Shown: positions 1-11,400 of the stretch, piece by piece
Layout: each line of letters starts with the position of its first letter
Position numbering within the stretch: the first letter of the stretch is position 1
NCBI GenBank assembly: GCA_016801885.1
Contig: CM028900.1
Location: forward strand, 13,038,972-13,102,971
Source: Toxotes chatareus
Lineage: Eukaryota; Chordata; Actinopteri; Toxotidae
DNA length: 64,000 bases
Direction: 5' to 3'
The notes under the pieces: model-generated
What the model was told of the DNA's origin: nothing
The model's input: only the letters and a program-made list of their open reading frames with translations
The model's database searches: none
Position numbers and translations under genes: made by a program

Positions 1-93
1 AGTACTAAAAACATGTTTTCTCTCATTCAGTAACACTAGTGCTGTTCAGACATGCAGATATTTACCTTTTTTTTGTTCGCTAGTATTTTGAGA
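1..93. other. WDSUB1 intron, left edge of window
   Basis: AT-rich sequence upstream of the Tc1/mariner relic. No exon, RNA or repeat is recognised. It probably belongs to an intron of WDSUB1, because coding sequence for the earlier WD repeats is absent from the window. Confidence 0.4.
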
Positions 94-851
94 TACACTC
101 CCCGGCCACTTTATTAGGTACACCTGTTCAACTGCTCAGGAATGCAGATATCTAATCAAGCAATCATATGGCAACAACTCAAGGCATTTAGGCATGTAGA
201 CATGGTCAAGACAGTCTGCTGAAGTTCAAAACAATCATCAGAATGGGAAAGAAAGGGGATTTGAAAATTCCTTGTTGATGACAGAGGTCAGAGGAGAATG
301 GCCAGATTGCTTCAAGCTGATAGGAGGGCAACAGTCACTCAAATAACCACTCGTTTAACTAAATAACCACCAAGGTTTGCAGAAGATCATCTCTATACAC
401 ACAACACGTTGAACCAGCTAAGAACAGGAAACTGAGGTTGCAATTTTCACAGGCTAAACGCCACAGCCCACCAGAGTATTGCTGCTGACCATGTCCATCC
501 CTTTATGATCACAGTACCCATCTTCTGATGGCTGCTTCCAGCAGGATAACACACCATGCCACTAAACTCAAATCAACTCAGACTGGTTTTACTATACTCA
601 GATGGCATCCACACTCACCAGATCTCAGTCAAAGAGAGAATGTTTGGGATGTGGTGGAACGGGAGATTCGCCTCATGGATGTGCAACTGAAAAATCTGCA
701 GCAACTGCGTGATGCTATCATGTCAATATGGACCAAAATCTGTGAGGAATGTTTCCAGCACCTTGTTGAATCTATACCATGAAGAGTTAAGGCAGATCTG
801 AAGACAAAAGGTACTCGCAAAATGTACCTAATAATGTGGCCAGTGGGTGTA
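94..851 (+). mobile_element. Decayed Tc1/mariner DNA transposon with internal deletions
   Basis: The left end (from 94) carries a terminal repeat reading CCGGCCACTTTATTAGGTAC, and the right end (about 815-851) carries its inverted partner ending in TAATGTGGCCAGTGGGTGTA; both start or end at TA, the Tc1/mariner target. The inside keeps stretches typical of a widespread fish Tc1 family. At 528-782 an open frame retains the C-terminal transposase part with SPDL and ENVWDVVEREI, the region around the last catalytic acidic residue. At about 760 bp the element is roughly half of a full Tc1 copy, with the middle of the transposase missing, so it cannot be autonomous. It sits in a WDSUB1 intron. Confidence 0.85.
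528..782 (+). pseudogene. Tc1/mariner transposase C-terminal fragment (84 codons)
   Basis: This open stretch encodes the C-terminal part of a Tc1-type DDE transposase. The SPDL motif is followed by ENVWDVVEREI, which in this family surrounds the third catalytic residue, then LQQLRDAIMSIW and CFQHLVESIP near the natural end. The N-terminal DNA-binding domain and the earlier catalytic residues are lost to deletions upstream. It is a fossil and not an expressed host gene. Confidence 0.8.
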
Positions 852-1686
852 TTTGCTGGATTTGTGGCAGCTGTAAAATGCAAGTGAAAGGAATTTCATT
901 TATGGTACTGTGATCTGAAATTCAGTTAGCATTGAAGTGATTAATCGATTTAGAAACGAAAAACAGCTAGCAAAAATGCCGAACAGCTGGTGCTCAAAAA
1001 AAATGTTACTGATACCAGCTTCTCAGGTAAAAAACTGCAGTTTCTCTGTCACATTGGGCTCTGAGAAACTGTAGCTGCTTTTTGACATTTTCCTACATTT
1101 AATAGCCCAAAAAAATGGTTGATTAACCATTAAAAAAATTATCATAATCGATAATGGAAAAAGTCGCCACTCTAAACTCAGCAGCAGTGTGTCTTTCTTC
1201 CCATCTCAGTTTCTCGCAGACCTCCCCGTGAGCAGTTTTTACAGGAACAGTCAAAAAGAAGCTCCACTTTTACTGCACATTCAGCTGTTATTCGTAGACT
1301 TTTGATATTTTGAGTTTTTGTTACAGTTTAAATTTTAAGACTTCCTGCCCTGTTCATCTTAGATAACATAATGTATTACCCACCCAGCACAGATAAAACT
1401 GAGATCTTTCACAGCTAGTAGTTGGTTGAAAGCAACCTGTTGCACATAATCTTGAACTGAAATGACATTTATGGTGTTTATTCTAGGACGCTGTTTGGGA
1501 ATAAAAAGCACATCAATTCTGTTATGTTCTAATCCAAACATTACTTTTATGCCATATGCAGTGTAAAAGACGCTTGCTGTGTGTTCACAGACAGTCCGTC
1601 AGATAGCATTTGTCGTCTTTTGTTATTAAACCCAGTCAAGCATGATCATTGAGAAAAGGGGGAATGTGGCTGTTTTTGTTCTGCAG
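852..1686. other. WDSUB1 intron, no feature recognised
   Basis: Between the transposon relic and the first visible WDSUB1 exon. The sequence is AT-rich and ends in a normal splice acceptor (TTTTTGTTCTGCAG) at 1686. I looked for the preceding WD-repeat exon and found none. Confidence 0.5.
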
Positions 1687-1773
1687 ATGGCTGCTGTGTG
1701 GAGTTTCGACTTGCCTCCTGTGGACAGGACAGCCAGCTGAAAATATGGATTGTTTCCCAGCGTGAAGGAGCAG
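1687..1773 (+). CDS. wdsub1: WDSUB1 exon: WD repeat 5 end (87 nt)
   Basis: Acceptor CTGCAG at 1681-1686, donor CAG|GTAGAG. The frame begins with two bases of a split codon and reads GCCVEFRLASCGQDSQLKIW then IVSQREGA, the end of a WD repeat closing on a Trp-containing strand. It ends with one base of a split codon (phase 1) that joins 3302. The tail QREGA and the start of the next exon differ from the human sequence I recall, so the donor is slightly less certain than the others. Confidence 0.9.
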
Positions 1774-1815
1774 GTAGAGCCCTCTGCCCGCTTCCTCAAC
1801 CAAAAACTCCCTCAC

Positions 1816-1852
<37 letters not shown>

Positions 1853-4800
1853 TTCTGACTGCTTTAACCTTGAAATCTCCCTGCAGAATAGAAGAATTTT
1901 ATTAGTGTGTGGAATAAATCAGCTGCAGTCTGACTCATTAATAATGCATCACTTTAAGACATTTTGCTGAAATACAGCAGCAGCAGAGGACAGTGAGTGA
2001 GTGTGTGTCTGTGCGTGTGTGTGTAGAAGACTTAGGAGGAAATCAAGTGCATAAATCCACTGTGACATTTATATCTTGTACCAACGATGGCAGAACAAGG
2101 ACGTTTCGTGTATGCTCATAGGTTGTGTAACCAGCCTATAGACTATATTTTTGTTAGTGTCTGTGAATGCGCCATGTTGTTAGTTCCTGTGTTGCCGTGG
2201 TAACGGCCATTTCTGGGGAGAATGCGATGTGTCCTACATGTGACCTGCTGCGGTCCGTGGGGATTTTTCCATCTCGAAGCAGCTTGTAGAGGCACACAGA
2301 ACAATGTCTGTCCTCATTTAATTTCTTTAAAACATAATTTTTCAGATGCTGTATTTCTCTGTGGAGGACCTTGCAACTAGCTTACCTTTGTGAAATGTGC
2401 ATTTATCTTGTCTTGGCAAGAGGATTGCATGCTTGAACCCCTCATTCACTGCTTTATGAGAAAGAGACTCAAGTGCAGATGATTCAGTGAAGCAAGGGAC
2501 CAATTTTGAAGCTGGGATTGAGTCTGCTATGTGTGCTGTTGATGTGGAACATTTTCCGCTTACTTTCCGAGCCCTATATTTCAATGACTCCATATCCAGA
2601 GGAAATAGTTATATTCCAGGGCTATTCGGAAGCTCTCACTTCTTTAATGATGTCAGTTTTGCAGCCTTTCCCTGTTGATGCCTCCTGTTCACACATCACA
2701 TTGGCTTTATTTTGATGTCTCAAGTCGGCAGTTAAATTTTGTGAGGTTTAATAAATTGGTTCAGTTCTTTCTTTTTTTCCTCCTTACTCACCTGTAATTG
2801 TCTCACATCATGAATATGCATGAAAATAACACAGAGCCTGAAAACAGTATTTTTACTCTAATGAAGTGAGGGCAGGTGCGATTTAAAACCTGTGTGTTTA
2901 CAGGCTGATAATTTAAATGCTGCTACAGACCAATTAGCTTTGGCACATACAGTAGATTCACTGCACAGTGGATTATTTCTGAGAAACGTCGTTCGTATCT
3001 TAGGCTGTGAATACCACAGCTTTAGTGCCAAAAAGAAAATATATTTTTTCCAAGCAGCTGTCAGCAGGTGGCACAGCTCTGAGCCAGCGAGAGGGAGAGA
3101 GAGAGTTACTGATAAAAAGTTTTTGGTTATCAGACTGTGGGGTTGGGGGTGGCGGTCTAGACAATGATGCACTTTGATGTGTGTGTGTGTGTGTGTGTGC
3201 ATGTCGGTGTGAGAGACTTACATTTTGGTCAACGTTACTTTGACCTCTTGTCTTGCCTGTTTGCCTGCTTGTTTGTGTGTGTGTGTGTTGTCTACCCTCA
3301 GCCTGCATCATGAAGCTCCTTCACACTCTCACCAGCCATTCAGCTCCTGTTCTGTCTTGCGCCTTCTCCTCTGATGGAGATCTGGTCGTCTCAGGGTGAG
3401 ATACACTCATCACTAACACATAAATCTCTTCTTCTTGTCTTCACATCTGTGAGCTGCACTAAGAAACACCTCCTGCATTGGCAACTGACCTTTGTGCCTG
3501 TCAGGCTTATGTTTTGTAATGTCATTTGTCTTGTTATTTACCATTTGTAATTTATTTGCTCATTTGGAGCAAATTAAGTTTAGACTAATCTCTCCTGTGT
3601 GTTTATAAGGCTCCTTTTTCTGAGCTGTCAGCAGCAGATGCCACTGCTGAGCACTGGCCCTGCTGTTCCCTCAGTCAGCCACAGGAGGAGTGTGTTTTGT
3701 TGTATATAGCTTCTGTTTGGGTCCTTCTGCCATTTCTGGCTTTAATTCAAACATACTGAAGGTTAATCTGTGCTCTGTTTGCAGCACTAAAAAACATTTG
3801 AAAAAATGTATGTGTTTTTTTTTTTTTTTTTTTTTGGTTTGACAAGGATCCAGTGTTTTTTTCAGTACTTATTATTCCATAATGCAAATGCTTGCATATG
3901 GATTCTACAAATGAAGTTGACTTTGTTTACTCTCTAATTATTCAACAGCTCAGTGGATAAAAGTGTTGCAATTTATGACGCGGTAAGTAAAGCACAAAAA
4001 AACACTCACAAAATCTACCATTTTTTTGTTTAGCTTTTCTGCTTCTGTTAGCAGAGGAGTTTTCTAAACAATGAACTACTTCTGCTATAAACACAAAGAT
4101 GCCAAACATTCCTATTTTGTCCATGTTTGTTTGTGCTTTGTTTACAGAACCTGGGAATTCTGCTCTACACTTTGAAACAGCACAACAGGTAAATGGGCTG
4201 ACCTCCCGCCGCTGTGCACTCTCTGCAAGCTATCAGGCAAACAGCAGAATAGGAGTCCCAGTGTTTCGGATCAAAACGTGATTTTTGCTTGATTAGTTTT
4301 TCCCAGAAACACTGGGTGCAGTGACGCAATAGTATATTCTGCAATGCTGCTTTCCAGTTAGTCATTGAAGTGGCACCGCAGGTAGGCACCAGCAGAGCAC
4401 TTTGAAGTGCTTGAAAGGGTTTAAGATACTGTATGATCTAAGACTTGACTTTTTTTTTTTTTAAGTGGCAGCCTGACTTTTAAAGCTGATCTCTTCCTGT
4501 GCCAGTTTCACTCTGTCATACACACCCCTCACGTTTCTGCTGCTCTTCTTCCACCCTGCAGGTATGTGACTGCTGTGGCTCTGTCTCCCACCATGCCATG
4601 GATTGCAACCGGCTCCATGGATAGAACAGTGAACGTGTGGAAAATAGGAGATGGAGACAGCAGAACTGGTAAATACTTAACAGGGAATTGTTTAGGTTGG
4701 CGCCTACAAATGCACAATCACTTCTCTTTTTAAAACAGGCTGTTAGCAGTGATTAGCAACCCAGAAGCTGTTTGGAGTGCCAGAGCTTCCCCCAAAAGAG

Positions 4801-5115
4801 TGTTTTGGGAGATATCCAGCAGCAGAAGCTCCTATTACGTGTGTATTGCTGTCTGGCTGTGGTGTCTAGAGGAAACTGCCACTGAGCCTCAGAGAGCTGT
4901 TGTTACAGAGGTGCATCTTCTTAAAAAAAAGTTCCAACCCAACATGACAAAAATAATAATAATAAAACATTTGGAATACTAAATGAAAAGGTGCAATCGT
5001 TAGACATCTGCAGGCCTTGAAGCTTCATCAGGAAAACCCCCCACCCCCCATCTGCCATTAGTCAGGCTGATGTTGACAAAGCAAATTCCATCTCAGTGAA
5101 GATCTGCCTTTTTTA

Positions 5116-5162
<47 letters not shown>

Positions 5163-5370
5163 TCTCTCTCCTTTAATCTTCTTCCTTTCTTTCTTTTCAC
5201 ATATTAAACTTATTCCCTTTTATGTTTTCCTGCAGCACCTGAATCAAGGCAGACAGTGTGCCAAGGTAAATAAATGCATTACTTTGTTTTGCCCCTAGAG
5301 TTCTTTATAGTTATTCACAGTACTCTTTGAGCTAAAATGTGCTGCTCTTTTAATTTGTTCTGTGTGTGTA

Positions 5371-5432
<62 letters not shown>

Positions 5433-8400
5433 TGCGTGTGTGCGTGTGTGTGTAGTAACGGACAAAAGTAGTGGTTCGGCAAGTAGTGGTTATGGTTAGG
5501 GTTAGGAGGAAATGAATTTCCAGGAAATTAATAAGTCTACATAATGTCCCTGAAAGTGACCTTAATTAACATGCGTGTGTGTGTGAATGGCTGAGATAGA
5601 AAATTTAATGTCATGATCCACTGAAACCGTCTTTTCTTTTGAGCTATTGCTTTCCTCTCTTTTTGCACATAATGGAGCTTTTCTTGTGATTTTGTGTTTG
5701 ATTTATTGTATATTATGTCAAAGTCTCTGCTTTGATGAAGCTCATGGGGATCCAAATAAAATAAAATAAAATGAAATAGCAAATGTTTAACTTTAAAGGA
5801 TAAGGATGGCTTTATTAAGTGGTTTCTTAATGTCAGCAAATCCTGTGAAAAGAAGTGTGGTCACAGCTACACTGTGCCAAAGTGTAGCTACACCGAGAGA
5901 CTGTAGCAGAGCCACTAGCAATTGACTTTTAGGCAGGTCTATTTGCATAGTACCTTTCAACCAGGCAATCTAAAGGACTTTATGTAAGACATGAAAAAGC
6001 ATTAAGACAAGATATTAAAGTCAAGTAAATAAATAAGGCAAAGTAAAATACACTTGAGTAAGATTTAACAATAAAACAATATAAAGTGAGAATACATTAA
6101 AATAAACACACCCACACATCCGAGCTTCTTCTCAGGAGCCTTCGCTGTGTCCTGCACCCATACTACAAACTAATTCTTACACAATATGTACCACACTCTA
6201 ATCATTATAGTCTACTGTTTTAATTCTTGGTGTACCAAAAAATCAACATACTTAACCGTTTTATACTAACAGGAAATGGCACAAAATATGCAACATCAGA
6301 TATTTATCAAAGTGCGACTTCCCTCATGTCACTGCTCGTTTAACTTCACAATCAGAAAGCAAAATATCTTCCTGAACGTTGATTACTTATTTCTTTCATG
6401 GAGCTGCTTCACCATTATCCACAATTTGTTTTAATTTTTGCCAGCTGTGAGCGGCTCCTCTGTTTCCTTTGTGCACTGCATTGTGGGAGGATAGTGTCCA
6501 TCAACAGCACACTCATAAATCAACTGTATTTAGTCTGCGTTCTGTCTGGTTTGAGTTGACTTCCTTTTCTCACATTTCCAGTGTGAAGACACCACATGAT
6601 AGAACCTGCTCAGAATGAGCATGTAGTATAGATTTTGCGATACATCATCAGCTCCCTCATTCTCCTGTTGAACCTGTTGGGGCTTATCCTGTCATAATTT
6701 TTAGCTGTGTACAGAATTCAGTGACATTATGTGATTTTCAGCATAGCTCTACCCTGTCTCAGCCTGATTGAGACGGTGTATCTCGCTGTGTTTGTAGACA
6801 GGGACCCTTAAATAATATGCAGTGGAAAACAATTACGTCTTTAAGCCTGAGCTTTAAATGAACTGAGAGTTGAAGGCGACCTCCAGATATGTCGAGCATA
6901 GAAACGCTGCCTCTGTACTGTATGTTTAGTGAGGACAGTATGACACAAAGAAGTGATGTTGACCTTTTGGCTACGCAGGAAATACTTATTAGTAGAATAA
7001 ATTCTCTGTTGGTTTTGAACTTTTTCTGAGATTTGTTGACAGTAAGAAAAATTGAGTATCACCAGTCTTATCCTTTAAGCTGTGAAGAATGGAGATGATG
7101 AAGAAAGCCTCGTATGTGCATCTGTCCAAGTAATTAAACACTGCAGTCTGAGCTGTCCCAGTCTGCACTGAAGCTCTGAGGTTTTCATGCTTTTGGCATA
7201 ATGTTTCCATGACTCAGCCTCCTAGACTGGGAGACTCCACACTATCAGGCAAGGCTGCAGAGAGGAGGTGCTGTTATTCTGCTCAGAGTTGTGCAGGCTC
7301 AATAAGAAGATATTTTGTGTAGGTCAGCCCACTCTGGTCCAAACTGAAATATCTTGAATATGACTGCAGGGGTTGCCTCGAAATACAGACATTAAGGGTT
7401 CTGATACAAAGTATCCTGATGATTTGATTGGTCCTCTAAGCTTTTCCTGTCGCGCCACAGTAAGGTTGACATTTGTGGTTTTGAGCAAGACATGTCCCAG
7501 TGTGATTAAGCCTTCAGTATCCAGTAGCAAATCTTTATTTCTAGACTAAGCCGTCACATTCAATAATCCTACACAGAGAAATTAATCATAGACCAATCAG
7601 AGATTCAATTTTTTCTATAGGCAGAAGCATCGTGCGGCCACAGGACATGTTAAAATTTGAGTGAAGGTTGTTGCTTTTCTTCTCATCATTCTCAAGCACA
7701 GGTATGATCTTAGGGGGTTATTAACTTGCATTTTAGCATTCAAGACAGAAGTGTTTTGAAAGAAGATATTCATTGATTGTGAATTGTTTAAGCTAGCAGA
7801 CATGGCAAGAGGTGAGGGGGAAACCTACCCTGTGGTTAGCGTGGTAATGAGCTACACCTCCCAGTCTTCAGGGTTATCCTTCACACGGCTAATGATGGGC
7901 AATGGGAACCGTGAGGCTGCTGTGAGGTGTCATCAATGGGGCCGGCGCGCAGCAGGCCAGTTTATCTCAGCCTCGTATGATAAATGATGGCTGCTCACTC
8001 GCATGGCGTAATGTGAAGGTTGATGAGCTGCATGCTGGCACAGTCTGAAATAACACAGCCCTGGGTTTAATTTTCTTTTTTTTCCTTTTTTCAATCACAT
8101 GCTTGTATGCAAGGTCAGGGTCATGTGTGCGTGTATGTGCACAATTGTGTGAAAGTTAATTGTCACTCCCACGCCGGCACACAGGGAGCGTGTCCTTTTC
8201 TGTAGAGTGTGAGGGAAATTGTTTGTTTGCATCAGATAAGTTTTGCTGCAGGAGACGGGGGTATAAAAGCAGAGCACTTCCTCCCTTCCTGTTGTGTGTT
8301 TTGCAGGAAGGAAGTTGCCGGGTCACTCCAGGCTGCTGGTTGCTGATTGGTCGGAGGAGGATGTACAGAGTTGGCTGTGCGAGGAAGGACTGGAGGAGCT

Positions 8401-11400
8401 CGTCTGCAACTTTAAAGCCAACAACATCGACGGACCAGAGCTTAGCCAGCTGAACAAGGAAACAGCTGCAGAGCTGGGAATTGGTGAGGATGGAATATAA
8501 AACACAGTCACGTACATTAGTGTACAGCACACACACACACATTCAGGTACACTGGGATTCAGTGCTTTTGTGGGGATTTACTGTTTCATCCTAAAACATG
8601 ACAAGCCTAAATTCGATAGCATGATATAAGCAGCTTTTATTGATGCTCTGATTTATTTTTTCCCCTCACCCCACAGCTCCTCCCAAATAGAGAGCTGATT
8701 TAGGGTTGTGAAGCTGCAGCATTTCTGTCTGTTTATACAACCACAAATCACGTTGTGAGGACAGTACCCCACAGGATGACCTTTACGTCACAAACAATGA
8801 TAATCCCTCTCAAAATAAGATTAGTCCATGTTGGGTCGTCCAAGGTCTCAGTGTGGAAAGTCACTGTACAAACAGCAGCCAGAAAACAAGTAATATTTCT
8901 CTCTGCGTTGGATGGACACACTGTAGTCACCAGTGTATAAACAGCAGCACTGTAGTAGTCCATAGTTATCACATGTCAACCTCCATGGTTGTTGTCATTA
9001 CCTCCATCAAGGCAGTTAGGTTCTGAAGGAACAGTTTAACATCTTTGGGAGATATGTTTATTTGCTTTCTTGCAGAAAGTTAGATTGATATGTTTGTCTG
9101 TGATGGTTGGCACTGCAGTTAAACAAATGAAATGTAATGTGTACATTAATGAGTTTTACAGATACTTGAATTTTGGGAGGGGGGGTGTTTCTGGTGCAAA
9201 ATATTTCCAAACAGCGGACATGTTGTGCTGAAAAGTTGGTTAGCCACGGTGCTGCTCAATGCTCGCCTGCTAGCTGGCTGCAGACTGTGGAATGGATTTC
9301 CTGAACGACGGCGTGCCTCATTACTCTGCGCCTCATTGAGACACGCCTCCGTTCAGGAAATCCATTTCACATTTTGCAGCCAGTTAGCAGAGCAGCCGGC
9401 AGGGAATCACTTGTGGAGTCATTTCAGCAGAAATTTCCGATCCGTGAATTATTTTGCTATCGGAACCCGATACCGGATCGGATCGGCCCCATCTCTCATT
9501 ACAGGTACGTGGTACCGACTATAATCATATAACTACCTGCATCACAGTCCCGCCCTTAATCATAGTATAAATGCCCATTTTGACTGCTGTTTTGTTTGCC
9601 TTAATTGCACTGCCGTAAACAATAAAACAAATTTAAGAAAAAAGCAACAACAGTAAAGTCAACTTCCCCTGCATGCTGCTCAGTTATGCAAAGCATGCCT
9701 TATGGAATGAGCATCCTTCCTCTGTGTGTTTAAAACAATTTCTCATTATACCAGAGTGAGGACTGTGGAAACTGCCAGATTGCCACATTTCCTGTCTTTT
9801 CTGTGCTGTGCAACTAACAACTATCATTTTCCTTGCGTACTGTTTGTGTAAATGTGTACACATGCAAAGACACACACTTAATCACACACACACAGCACAC
9901 ACGCATAGACAGCAAATTAGATTCCAGCACACTTTACTTGATGAAATATTCATGAATCTTTGAGTAAGGGGAGGGAAAAAAAAGTTCTTCTCAGATATGA
10001 TTCAGTGTATCTCTGTGGAGACAGCCACAGCGTCTCATCAAATTATCAATCTAAATGTAAAGTGGACAGTATAGTGCTAATTGCTTGTGCTGCTGTGAAA
10101 AATGTGGGAACTTACAGAAATCTTCAACCCTATAGAGCTGTTAGGTGCAGTTTTTCACACCCAAGAGTCATTTCTTGGATGAATTACAACACTTAATGGG
10201 TTCAACATGTTCCGCCGAGAGAAGACATTTTGATTGAGCTGTTGTTTTTTCCCATAGGATCCAAACTATTTGTGATTGCGACAGCAGATCTCCACGGCTC
10301 CATCTGCCTGTTTTATTTGAAACACGAATGCAGCATTTTCAAGGCACAGTGTTCATGGTAACAAGGAGCCACAGGCTTTGTGATGTGTACTTGAATGTTG
10401 TCCTCCCTCCATCTCTTCTTCCTGCTGTATGAATGAGTGCAAATTAAGACAGACTCGCAACATTTCATTTGCTGCAGTGAGAGAAATAGCAGGTCAGCGC
10501 ACAGTAGCTGTCTGTTAGGATCTCTTCAGTTTGTTTAAGGCTGATTGCGTCCTATAAATGGATAAAATTCCTTATGAACATGGCACCCCTAGACATCATG
10601 ACATATGGGAGGAAGGGTCTGAGTATATACGCTCCTTGCTCGACTAATGCTTGCGTTTTATTTCATTTAAACTACTACACAGACTCAATCATTCTCAAAC
10701 AGACCTACACAAAATCTACCAAGAAGTCTCTCGCAGATGTGTTCTGTTCCACATAGCCGTCAGAGGCAGCTTTAACCAACAGCTTCTCTTGGTCTTCTTG
10801 GCATAATTTCCAAAGTCATTTCTAAGCCAGAAGATGATTTATTAAGTTAATCAGCACATTCAGACCCATGACAAGTCTCACTACAGCTAAGGAACCCTCG
10901 TTCTTATTTCCTCATGGCAGAAATCTGATTGTAAACCATCCAATAGTTATCAAGACATTTCACTCAAAACCATAAATGTGAACCTCATGATGGTGGCATG
11001 ACAGGGGAAAATTAGAGGATCCCCGGTGTCAGTAGGATTCATGCCCTGAAGTACATTAATGTCTGTTTAATATTTTGTCGCATTGCATCCAATACTTTTG
11101 GAGATATGAGATATTTGGAGTCATGAAATGGATTGAATAATGTGACAGGAAGGGATTATCTATCTTTTTTCTTATTGTTTCTGTGGTCTTCATTAATTGA
11201 TTGAATGCCAGTGGATACATTTACAATACAGCCCTTGGCTCAGTATAATTATTAAACTGAGCACTAAAATCATTTTGTCTGTATCTGGAATAAGATATTT
11301 AATAAAAACAAATGAGATGAGATGTCTTGAGGACTTGAGGCTGCAGGCAGGAAAAATGTCTCTGCACCGGCTCGTATTCTCTGTGTCATTGTGTGAGGCC

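Larger units (their letters stand above)
1774..3301. other. WDSUB1 intron with microsatellites
   Basis: This 1.5 kb intron holds an (AG)16 run and two TG runs, listed separately. No other exon fits the reading phase. The short open frames at about 2487-2715 and 2858-3311 have no recognisable protein motif and look like chance frames. Confidence 0.6.
5266..8306. other. WDSUB1 intron, 3.0 kb
   Basis: Large intron holding a GT/CGTG microsatellite and a probable retroelement tail, both listed. The many short open frames (for example 6841-7210, 7324-7530 and 7615-7803) lack splice context and recognisable motifs. Confidence 0.6.

Noticed and set aside
1774..1970. Extension of the WD repeat exon through the AG microsatellite to 1970
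   Set aside because: The open frame continues by chance; a donor at 1774 restores phase with the next WD exon, and the AG run codes only Arg-Glu repeats.
5490..5506. Telomere-like GGTTAGGGTTAGG
   Set aside because: Only about two TTAGGG copies beside a GT microsatellite; too short to claim an interstitial telomere.
8156..8542. Minus-strand 128-codon frame over the SAM exon
   Set aside because: It is the antisense shadow of the SAM exon and shows no domain of its own.
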